A DNA stretch of 64,000 nt, from assembly GCA_025266875.1 (NCBI GenBank), contig JALLLT010000034.1:186001-250000 (forward strand). Direction: 5' to 3'. A program made the position numbers and the translations under genes. The notes below the pieces were generated by a model. The model was not told the DNA's origin and ran no database searches. It saw only the letters and a list, made by a program, of their open reading frames with translations. The stretch comes from Fennellomyces sp. T-0311. Its lineage: Eukaryota > Mucoromycota > Mucoromycetes > Mucorales > Lichtheimiaceae. Shown here one piece after another: positions 44,959 to 53,149 of this stretch (positions are counted from its first letter, which is position 1; each line of letters starts with the position of its first letter).

Positions 44959-46338
44959 GTTGTGAGACAGTACCTAGACACGGTTTTTATAAGCAGTAAA
45001 AACTGCTTTATCGATCGTTCTCTTCCTCAACGTCATCGAACGCAGACTGGTAGAACGGGTGCAGGTCATCCTCCTTCGATTCATAGCAAAAGTCAACAAA
45101 GTGCACAGGGAAGCAGCGTAGTATTTTCTTACTGCAGAGTCACTGCTCTCTGCTGACACAGCATTCTCGACCAAAGCCTGATCATCCAACAGGTCCTGTT
45201 TGAGAGGGCAATCTAAAAGACCTTTGCAAAAAGGAATCGAGTTGGAAAACAACAGTGTCAGTTAGCTCAGATGTAGCAGTAGTTCACAACGTGAAAAGTT
45301 CCTGCTTGGAAAAAAAGTATTGGAATCTCATGATGAACAGATGGTGAACATATTGAAAGAGGCGAAACCAAATGGTGGTAATGAGACCCAATTAAAAAAA
45401 AGTCAGGTTGGTCAAAGAGTTGCCAGACGTAAAAAAAGAAAAGGCAACATAGGAAAGTCCTCAGTATTACAATAGCGGTCGTCAGCGGTTAGAAAAGAAA
45501 AAAAGTGGTGGGAAAAAAAGTTGGCAAGGTACAGTAAGGCTTTTTCGGCGTGAGGCTGTGATTTCCTTTTTTAAAAGTTAGCCACGAAAGTTAGCGGAGT
45601 AAGTTAGCGAGCACTCGATTCTTTTAATAGGTAGTCAGGCTGCTTAAAGAGCTGTTGGACGTAAAAAAAAAAAAGGCAAGATAGCACGCGGCTCAGTATT
45701 AGAGTGGTGGTTGCCAGTTGTTTCAAAAAAAAGGTGGTGGCGAGGTACAGTAAGGGTTTTCTCAAGGTGAGGCTGTGATTTCCTTTTTTAAAAGTTAGCC
45801 ACAAAAGTTAGCCACACTCGATTCTTTTAATAGTAGATAAAAAAGTACTAGAAAGTAAAAGAGCGATGAACGAAGAACACCTGCGTCTGTGATCTGTGTA
45901 ACGGTGTAGCTCTAACTTCAAACTTTAACTCAAATGTATAAGGATGTCTGTTACAGCTAGAAAGAGTACAAACATTAGGCTTCCATTCATTTTTTGGGAA
46001 GTTACTTTTAACCTACTGAGCTATTCGAGTAGTTCGGAAAGACAATGTGCTTTGCGTATCCCCAAAGTAAAGCGAGACTTGGAACTAAGCCGTGGTGGTA
46101 TTAGTAATACAAACGAAATTTTCAACGATACAACGTAATACAACGGCTCTACATTTACCATCTTTTCTTTTCCCTCTTTTTACTTGTAATAGTTTCAAAG
46201 TCATAGCATCATTGCTCTTGGGCAAAGTGTGCGTGTAAATTGTCAAGCGTTTGTGTGGACAAGAAGCCCAGGTATCGTTTTTCCATTGACTATTTTGTAA
46301 TATATTATTTCGGTTGTAACTGACAAAACATAGGCATC
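44959..46338. other. Low-complexity interval before the HET-domain gene
   Basis: Contains a direct duplication (45412-45832, separate entry). On the minus strand about 45000-45130 a protein-like end reads VHFVDFCYESKEDDLHPFYQ then SAFDDVEEENDR and a stop, possibly the last exon of a decayed gene. A CAG|GTATCG at about 46270 and ACATAG at 46331 could bound a 5'-UTR intron of the HET gene. Confidence 0.4.
45412..45832. repeat. Imperfect two-copy direct repeat, about 190-220 bp each
   Basis: Unit 1 (about 45412-45630) and unit 2 (about 45643-45832) share, in order, AAAGAG(T/C)TG, GACGTAAAAAAA, a run ending CTCAGTATTA, GGTACAGTAAGG, GTGAGGCTGTGATTTCC, TTTTTTAAAAGTTAGCCAC and CACTCGATTCTTTTAATAG. 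Unit 2 has a shorter centre. It is purine-tract rich and has no supported gene. Confidence 0.75.
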
Positions 46339-47961
46339 ATGTACATTACGTATGATACAAAACAATACACAGTATACGATTTCCGCGATGGAACTGTTGC
46401 TCCCAAGCCGGGCATCGATCCATTTTTTGCGTTAAGAAATCAACCCGAGTCGCCATTCAAACCTGCTTGGCTTGTTCGTGTCTCGGACATGCGTCGTGTC
46501 CGGGGTTCTGATGTGCACGAGCCATACTGCGCCCTATCGTACTCTTGGAATCAATCTGGCGAAATAGTCAAACATGAAGGTCAAGAAAATTATACCCGAG
46601 CTGACAATGGGCGACACGAAATAATTTTGCACCGCAAGATCTTGGGACAGTCTTTCCGATGGATTCAGCACGTCAAATTCGAAAAAATTATTCAACGCAT
46701 ATGCAAGGACTTTATGTTTCGATATATTTGGTTTGACCAGGTGTGCATTGACCAATCTAATGAAGAAGAAAAGAAGCGGGAAATCAAGCGCATGCATAAC
46801 ATTTACAGACACGCAGCCTACACCGTCGTGCTGGTGCCTGAGCTTAAGGTGTGCGGGGTGAACACTCTAGGAAAACCTTGCACCAACATCAATGACATAC
46901 TTCGTGCAGAATGGAACAAACGTGTATGGACTCTCGAAGAAGCATACATGTCTCAGAGTCTGCTTTTTATCGGTCAAAACGTGCATGCTATGTCGGTAAG
47001 CGCAAGCGACAGCGACCCATTGCCTTATGCAGATGCCTCGGGATTCCTTTATACGATCTGCTCAACAGCGCTCAAATGGAATGCAAGTATCGCATTGTCC
47101 CTCGCAAGGAAGCGCACAAGCACAAAATCGCGTGATCGCTTCTTTGCACTTGCCAACATGTTTCCCGATACCGTAAACAGAATCAGCTTCAGCTACAGTC
47201 AACCGCTAACGGATCTGATGCTCAAATTTTACGAATGCTTGGCGAAAAACGATCCATCGATTCTCTATTTCGGAAGACCTCTTGTCCCCGACACGAAGGA
47301 GGAAAAGGCAATTACTCAACGAGCTGAGAATGAGCAACTGCCATCTTGGACGGGTGTTGCCGGTGCACATGCGCTATGCCTATTCAACAATGATGGTATC
47401 GACGACGACAGCAGTCGGTTTAGCTTTGATTTAACCTCCATCGATTATAACGTAACCGGAACGTCCATGAGGATCAACTGTGCCTATATTCCAGTTTTGA
47501 TTGAAGAAGAGTTCGACGGCCAACTCAAGGAAATGAGCGATCAGCAAGAACGGGCAATACTATTCAGTGACAGAATTCTGCCTGTGTCTACATCTGAATG
47601 CAAAGCGCTTACCTTTGTTGTGGCGCGCGAAGGAGATTCTCAGCTCGACCGCTATATCCAGAGGTACGGGCTGAAGGCATCGCATTTTCTTCCGATAAAG
47701 AAGAACGGGGAAGTGTTTGACAATACAGCGTCGGAGCCGGATTATGACGGAGGATGGCTGTCGCTCACAGAAGAGAGTTGCTCACAGTGCATTATCTTAC
47801 TGGGTATCGCATTTAAGCATCCAATGTTCCATTTTATTACACATCCAGTGGTCATGAAGGTGGAAGAGCACTACAAAGCTATCGGGCTATGCTTTATCCA
47901 GGAGCATTTTGAGTACGTTGATATTGATATGACAATGAGACAAACATTCGTAATTAGGTAA
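46339..47961 (+). CDS. HET-domain (heterokaryon-incompatibility type) protein
   Basis: HET domains act in fungal non-self recognition and regulated cell death in Ascomycota; in early-diverging fungi their role is unknown. A single exon codes 540 aa from the ATG at 46339. The HET signatures are in order: PYCALSYSWNQ near residue 72, IWFDQVCIDQSNEEEKKREI near 136-155, MHNIYRHAAYTVVLV near 158-172, and RVWTLEEAYMSQ near 200, matching the W-D-x-x-CIDQ, M-x-x-IY-x-x-A and R-x-WTxQE landmarks of PF06985. The C-terminal 300 residues (for example KRTSTKSRDRFFALANMFPD) match no domain I know; no NACHT, WD40 or prion-like part is seen. It lies between a satellite array and a transposon. The exact N-terminus is uncertain because the ATG follows a possible splice acceptor by five bases. 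Confidence 0.82.
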   Translation: MYITYDTKQYTVYDFRDGTVAPKPGIDPFFALRNQPESPFKPAWLVRVSDMRRVRGSDVHEPYCALSYSWNQSGEIVKHEGQENYTRADNGRHEIILHRKILGQSFRWIQHVKFEKIIQRICKDFMFRYIWFDQVCIDQSNEEEKKREIKRMHNIYRHAAYTVVLVPELKVCGVNTLGKPCTNINDILRAEWNKRVWTLEEAYMSQSLLFIGQNVHAMSVSASDSDPLPYADASGFLYTICSTALKWNASIALSLARKRTSTKSRDRFFALANMFPDTVNRISFSYSQPLTDLMLKFYECLAKNDPSILYFGRPLVPDTKEEKAITQRAENEQLPSWTGVAGAHALCLFNNDGIDDDSSRFSFDLTSIDYNVTGTSMRINCAYIPVLIEEEFDGQLKEMSDQQERAILFSDRILPVSTSECKALTFVVAREGDSQLDRYIQRYGLKASHFLPIKKNGEVFDNTASEPDYDGGWLSLTEESCSQCIILLGIAFKHPMFHFITHPVVMKVEEHYKAIGLCFIQEHFEYVDIDMTMRQTFVIR

Positions 47962-48224
47962 TAAAGAATATCGTATTTAAAACTGCCGCTATGAGCATGC
48001 ATGTCGTTGGTAACTGCGATTTGCTTTCCAAGATAGCCACTCCATTGCTTCATTAAGTGCTGTTACTCAGTGGGCCAAAGTACTTCCAATCTCTTCTACG
48101 CGCGATATATCAAAGTGGCGCATATGAATCTTGCACACAGAAGAAAGCTATGCGATTAAGGTTTACAGATAGATGCGGATAAGCTGCATAGAAAATTCTG
48201 TCGATATCGATCGATTGATATATA

Positions 48225-48253
48225 GAGGTGCGGAAAAAAAGATCCACTCCCCT
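48225..48253 (+). repeat. Left terminal inverted repeat of the transposon
   Basis: Pairs with 50079-50107; GAGGTGCGG start, seven-A run, GATC, CACTCCCCT. Only positions 1 and 20 differ from the right end. Confidence 0.88.
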
Positions 48254-48466
48254 ATTCAAATCAAAAAACCGCCCCATTTCTACTATGAAAGCCTACTTGA
48301 AATTAATACATATCATAGCCTACACCTAGAGTAATTGCTCTTGTAAATATCTTTGTGATCGAGCAACATTTAATGTGCATTGCATATAGGTGAACTCTTA
48401 ATAAAAATATTTGAGCAAACAAGAAAATTTAAATTGATTACTCCGAAATTTTTCCAAGTTCAAAAT

Positions 48467-49959
48467 TTATTGCTCATCTTGTTCGTCATCTTCGCTACCT
48501 TCTCCTACACTTGCATCCCCCATATCAGACTCGTCTGGCTCAATTCCTTGATCTCTACCTTCTTCACGCAAGGTCTGGTAAGTGTTGCACCAATCGACGG
48601 ACTTGCAATACAGAGAGATGAGGGTTTGTTCAGGCACTTCAGCAAAAGTTCCCATTAGACAGTTTCGTAGTCTTAACATGGTATCTTTAGCGCTAGAGTG
48701 CCTTACTTTTACCTTCTCTTTTACGACTCCCCATAGACCTTCGATAGCTTGCAGCTCGCAATGGTATGGAGGAGTTTTCATGATGGTATGCCCATATTTG
48801 CGAGCGATTTCATATGATGCATATGTAACCCGGTCTTGGTACCGCTTTGCATGATCAACCAACTGTTTCTTGATGTACTTGGCACCTCGTCGCATTGTTG
48901 GGCGTCTCACATAATCTTGGGAACCGTACCATTCATTGATCTTCGTCATGTTCCAAGACATTGCAGGAATGGCGTTTTCCTTTCGCATGTGATACTTTGC
49001 ACCATCCATATGGATATGACATGCACCATGCCTTTCAGAAAGTGTTTGGCATAGATCTTCAAATATTGATTCAAATAACTCGGCGTTGAAGTTCCCGTGG
49101 TAGTCATGTAGATCGGGCGTGATGTTGGCTTCACGAACGGCCTCAGGAAGATCTTTCCAAGCGTCATTGTCAGCTACAGATCTACCAACTTGCTTAGTCG
49201 TTTGCCGCGAGGCAATCCTTTAACTGGTCACATAAGTAAGCCTTTCTCGCCCTTCACTATTTCAGCACGCAGCTTGCTGTCCTGCCGCTCAACAACGAAG
49301 GCACCGAAGATCACCATCATCTGTTTCCTTCCAGCATCCTTTACTGTTCCACCATGAGGCAACCAGGTCAGCTTTTGCTGGTGGAAAAGATGACAGTAGG
49401 ACTCGTCCAAAAAAACCTCGGGCTGGATTGGAAGACTATTGCTGTTCAAGTTCGCTAGTCGTTTTTCAAGGTAAGTGTGTCGATACTGAACATTGGCCAC
49501 GGTGTCATGCAGGATGTTCTGTCTATGACCTTTCCCATAGTATAATCCTATATGTCGAAGGTGGTTGCGCAACGTTCGCTCTCCAACAACGTGCCCTTGT
49601 GCAAGGAGCAGCTTGCTAAGACTAACCGCAGACATAGGCTCTGCCTTACGGTTGGCCTCGAGCACGATCTCGCGAATTGTTCTTGTGTACTCATGTTCGA
49701 GTTCCAATTTTGGACGTCCGATCGCTGATGTGTTGGTGGGTGATTGTTGATGATTGTACATATGAATGGCGTGTTGCGCAACGTCGAGTGACACGCCACA
49801 GACCATAGCAAGTAGCTTGCGTAGTTTCGTGCCACGTGTTACATTGGGTAAAACCGTTTTTTGCTTCAAAGAATGAAGTACTTGCATAACAATGCAGTAT
49901 TCATTGGCCGACATGGCTGCTGCATTACGCTTGGGAGGTGTCCAATCTTCGTTTGACAT
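48467..49959 (-). CDS. Tc1/mariner-like DDE transposase, with one intron
   Basis: Cut-and-paste transposase acting on the inverted repeats at 48225 and 50107. Two exons, 49232-49959 and 48467-49181, join over a 50-nt intron (donor GTGACC, branch-like GACTAAG, acceptor GGTAG) to give 480 aa; without splicing the frame would end at 49228. Residues about 15-140 hold a helix-turn-helix DNA-binding region (TRGTKLRKLLAMVCGVSLDV, then SAVSLSKLLLAQGHVVGERT with LRNHLRHIGLYYGKG). The catalytic triad is visible: first Asp in EVFLDESYCHLF near 198, second Asp in CHIHMDGAKYH, and the Glu in QAIEGLWGVVKEKV. The C-terminus is acidic (SDMGDASVGEGSEDDEQDEQ). All three acidic residues are present, so the protein is probably catalytically competent. 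The subfamily within the IS630-Tc1 group cannot be fixed. Confidence 0.85.
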
Positions 49960-50078
49960 GATGTTCTTAAGTGGAAGTACTGAAACAAGGTGTCAGGAAC
50001 ACGCTTTACTAAGCTCAAATTTGTGACTATCTTAGTAAAAAACCGTAAAAAACTAGGCAAAGTACTTGTCAGACAAAA

Positions 50079-50107
50079 AGGGGAGTGTATCTTTTTTTCC
50101 GCACCTT
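50079..50107 (-). repeat. Right terminal inverted repeat of the transposon
   Basis: Reverse complement begins AAGGTGCGG, then the seven-A run and GATACACTCCCCT; followed outside by the TA duplication at 50108-50109. Confidence 0.88.
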
Positions 50108-50109
50108 TA

Positions 50110-50750
50110 TGTAAAGAAGCAGCTCGGATAGTCTGCTTTCTTTGTACCCGATTTCGCATGCGCAACGCTGCGAGCGATCCCTTCTCGGTACGTCGACAAG
50201 GCTTTGTTTATAATATGGAAGCGGACAGTGTATAAATGTTTGCTAATTGACCGCAGCACACAAGAAAGTTCAAAGCGAGCCGAAAAAGGCTTTGGACGTC
50301 CATCGGGGTGATGGCCAGTATTAAAATGCTTTAATAGGCACATGACGCCGTATGGGTAGACATCATCGGTAGCGATGATAAACGCTCGATATGGTTCACA
50401 ATGATAAAGAAAAGAAGGCCACATTTCCTGTGCCAAACTTGGGAGCAAAGCTCCATCTCACCCACGACCAAGGACAGTGGCCAATCCATTGGATCGTGGT
50501 CTGCGTAGTGTTGAAAGGTCGCAGTGAAAAGTAGTCTTAATTCTCGTGGGAATAAAAATGCGGACTGGATCAATGTCGTAGCGACGTATAAAGCGTTACG
50601 ATCTTAGTGGTCGAATTTGGAAAGCAAGTGTCGATGAAACACCCAAAAGAATGGGGACAAGGTCAATACCCCAGCCAAAGGCGAGGTCAAAAGATAGCAA
50701 AAAGGCGGAGGACTGTGTGAAAAAGCCACTCCCTTTTATTTCAGAGAGAC
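50110..50750. other. Region between transposon and NDPK-like gene
   Basis: Must contain the promoter of the next gene. On the minus strand (about 50570-50180) one frame stays open for about 130 codons apart from one TGA (IDPVRIFIPTRIKTTFHCDL, then FIIATDDVYPYGVMCLLKHF). It matches nothing I know and may be a gene fragment next to the transposon insertion. Confidence 0.35.
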
Positions 50751-51293
50751 ATGGCTGGCGTGCGATTGCTGGTCGGATTGATCGGTTGCCTTGCTGCGAT
50801 CGGATACTATATATATGGCGCCGTGCCTGATCTCAAGTACAAGACATGCAGCATGCTCGGCAATGTGTGTCCAGTGGAGCAGACACTGCTGGTGCTGAAG
50901 CCGGATGGGGTTCCTCACTTGACGACGGTGATGAAGCAGGTGGAAAGAGATCACGGGTTTCGGGTGGTGGCTGAACGAGCAGTCAGGATGACACTGGACG
51001 ACGTCGACATGTGGTACGAAGAGCTGCGCGAACGGGACTTTTACCCGTCATTGCAGCGCTACTTGACACGGGGACCCTGCCACGCTGTGCTCCTTGAACG
51101 TGTAGATGCGATCCGAGGGCTGCGACGGTTCGTGGGGCCCACTGATCCACAGCAAGCGCGCCTAGATGCGCCGTTGTCCATCCGAGCGCAGATCGGATCA
51201 TCGGTCCAGGAAAATGCGGTGCATGCAAGTGATTCTCCAGAAGCTGTGCGTCGCGAAAAGGCAATTCTGTTCCCAGCCCCCCTTAGCACATGA
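50751..51293 (+). CDS. Membrane-anchored nucleoside-diphosphate-kinase-like protein
   Basis: Single exon, 180 aa. Residues 5-25 (RLLVGLIGCLAAIGYYIYGA) form a signal anchor or signal peptide, which ordinary cytosolic NDP kinases lack. The NDPK domain begins at QTLLVLKPDGV near 44 with the phosphate-contacting Lys. GFRVVAERAVRM, YPSLQRYLTRGPCHAVLLER, LRRFVGPTDPQQARLDAPLS and IRAQIG follow in normal order. The active-site histidine is kept in NAVHASDS near residue 158, although the usual Gly after His is Ala. The domain then ends normally at SPEAVRREKAILFP. The insertion-free but divergent sequence resembles NME5/group II NDPKs more than the housekeeping enzyme. If active, it would transfer gamma-phosphate between nucleotides in the secretory lumen or at a membrane; activity is not assured. 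Confidence 0.82.
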   Translation: MAGVRLLVGLIGCLAAIGYYIYGAVPDLKYKTCSMLGNVCPVEQTLLVLKPDGVPHLTTVMKQVERDHGFRVVAERAVRMTLDDVDMWYEELRERDFYPSLQRYLTRGPCHAVLLERVDAIRGLRRFVGPTDPQQARLDAPLSIRAQIGSSVQENAVHASDSPEAVRREKAILFPAPLST

Positions 51294-51678
51294 TAACAAC
51301 CATCATGTTATCTCTTATTGCGTAATCTGTAGTCTTTTTGTTATCTTTTAAATGGCCCCCCTTCCCCTTTCGCTTGTTAATGGATTGCCCGGCATTGCCA
51401 GCTCAGAGAGGCAAAAATAGAAAGCGCCGACAAATATACTGCTGGTGCTTGGGAGCGTAGTAGTGTGGCTCGGAAGCAAACGGCGTAGACCAATGATATC
51501 ATTGGCGCCCTGTTCCTGAACGTCCGAAAGAGGAAATGTTGGTATCAATAGGGTCATATCGTCTGGCTTTTTCTATCGCCTTCAATCGTATAAATAGCTT
51601 GGTGCAGGATTTTCATTCTCTTTTTTTTTCCTCTTATACCTTTTCTCCTTCCGACTTTACTTTTCCTTGTTACATATT
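51294..51678. promoter_or_regulatory. Intergenic region with TATA box for the PQ-loop gene
   Basis: TATAAATA at 51589-51596 lies about 90 bases before the ATG at 51679, followed by a poly-pyrimidine tract typical of fungal promoters. No gene is seen. Confidence 0.5.
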
Positions 51679-52818
51679 ATGACTCAATGCGTCCCCACGG
51701 AAGGATACGTGCACTGGATAAACGTAAACATATTTTTCACTTTGCGCATCCAACGACAACATCTTAAATCACATCCAGTTTGTCTTTGGCGACTGCGTCT
51801 ATAGCACTCAGGAGGCCATTAGTGTCCTTTTCGGCTATCTATCGATCTTATTTTGGCTGAATGCACAACTGCCGTAGGTGTTTACTCAAATGACGTGAGA
51901 AAATGCGGGGGGAATGCTGATTGTTTGTTATACAAAAAAGCCAAGTCATAGAGAACTACAAGATCGCCTCCGCCGACTCCCTTAGCCTGAATTTCTTAGC
52001 TATCTGGCTCGCAGGCAGGTGACAAGCCTACCTAACGTATCCATCACTGCCATCGTGATTAACACACGGACATTTTAGGCGACAGTGCTAATCTTATCGG
52101 CTGTATACTGACGCATCAGCTGCCGTTCCAGCGCTATCTCGGAATTTACTTTGTGTTTATCGACATGTGCCTATTATCGCAGTGGATTTATTATAACGCC
52201 AAACAACGCAGAAAGCGAAACAGATCGATTAAAAAACTCGCAAACGATGACGCGCTTTCCAGAGTTTTTCAACACCCGTCGGCCCGAACACCGCTCTTGA
52301 TTGAAGGGAAGTCGCTTGAGGATGAACTTGCTCCTTATTCGGCATCGTCATCGCCCAGCAAATGGTACACCTTGAACGATACTGACAACAAGGGCAAGAA
52401 GGCACTCCTCGCAATCATGCTGCTAGGTTTCCGTGTACCCATGGTAACTAGCCTGGTTACGACAGCATCAACGGGTGATGCTGTTGCTCAGGACAACGCG
52501 CTTGTGATCGGCCGAGTTTTTGCGTGGGTCTGCACAACGCTGTACCTCATGTCTCGCATTCCGCAGATCCACAAGAACTATAAGCGTAAATCGATCGATG
52601 GGCTATCACCCACTCTGTTCATATTTGCTGCGTGCGGTAACCTCACATACACTACCAGTATACTGAGCAACCCCAACCACACTACAGAATCGCTGGTCGA
52701 AGCAATCCCGTACCTAATCGGCAGTGCAGGTACTCTGACCTTTGATTTCGCTATATTCTGCCAGTTCCTATGGTATTGGAGACGCAACCAAAAGCAACAG
52801 CATCAAATCACTGTCTAG
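51679..52818 (+). CDS. PQ-loop repeat vacuolar/lysosomal amino-acid transporter (Ypq/PQLC2-like)
   Basis: Seven-helix PQ-loop proteins of this type export cationic amino acids from the vacuole or lysosome. Exons 51679-51723, 51779-51873, 51941-52014 and 52079-52818 give 317 aa. The first PQ motif is LPQVIENYKIASADSLSLNF, its Pro codon split by an intron, leading into LAIWLAGD and NLIGCILTHQLP. The central loop (residues about 115-185) is long, charged and Ser-rich. The second PQ motif is SRIPQIHKNYKRKSIDGLSP followed by TLFIFAACGNLTYTTSIL. Both prolines, essential for gating, are present. The third intron needs a GC donor (GCAGGT at 52015) to keep the conserved WLAGD; a normal GT alternative at 52019 with a later acceptor would give WLAGS. 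Tail is basic/Gln-rich. Confidence 0.85.
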
Positions 52819-53149
52819 TCAACATTCCACCCACCGCCGCTCCTCCTTAGCATATCTTTCTCGCCGCACATTTATCACATTTATCACATCATACTCCTCG
52901 CACCCATATGTACATAGACCATACCATACTTCCCTTTATTAGGCTTTTTGCTAATTTCATTATAAAGATAATATTGCGTTAAACAGAAAGTTTAACTCTC
53001 GGTGCCACAGTGTTTCTATAGGTAGAACGCGCGGAAGTCAGGAACAACCACCCCGCCGCACTTTTTTAGATTTCTGTATCTCCCTTTTTTTTTCTCTCGC
53101 GGCTTTTTATGTTGGTGTTCTTTCCACCGCAGCAACAGAATCCCACTCG

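Larger units (their letters stand above)
48225..50107. mobile_element. Intact Tc1/mariner-type DNA transposon (1.88 kb)
   Basis: The left end at 48225 and the right end at 50107 form inverted repeats of about 29 bp with two mismatches; the shared core is AGGTGCGGAAAAAAAGAT, then CACTCCCCT after one mismatch. Each end is flanked outside by TA (48223-48224 and 50108-50109), the target duplication of Tc1/mariner/IS630 elements. One minus-strand gene with a complete DDE/D transposase fills the interior. Intact ends, TA duplication and an open spliced reading frame mean the element looks recent and potentially active. Inserted between the HET-domain gene and the NDPK-like gene. Confidence 0.9.

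Noticed and set aside
46331..46339. HET gene beginning with an unseen upstream coding exon
   Set aside because: The possible acceptor at 46331 could equally end a 5'-UTR intron; no convincing coding exon lies upstream, so the ATG at 46339 was kept.
48467..49959. Transposase split into two dead frames by a frameshift
   Set aside because: A 50-nt segment with GT and AG ends and a branch-like site exactly restores the frame and the catalytic region, so an intron is the simpler reading.
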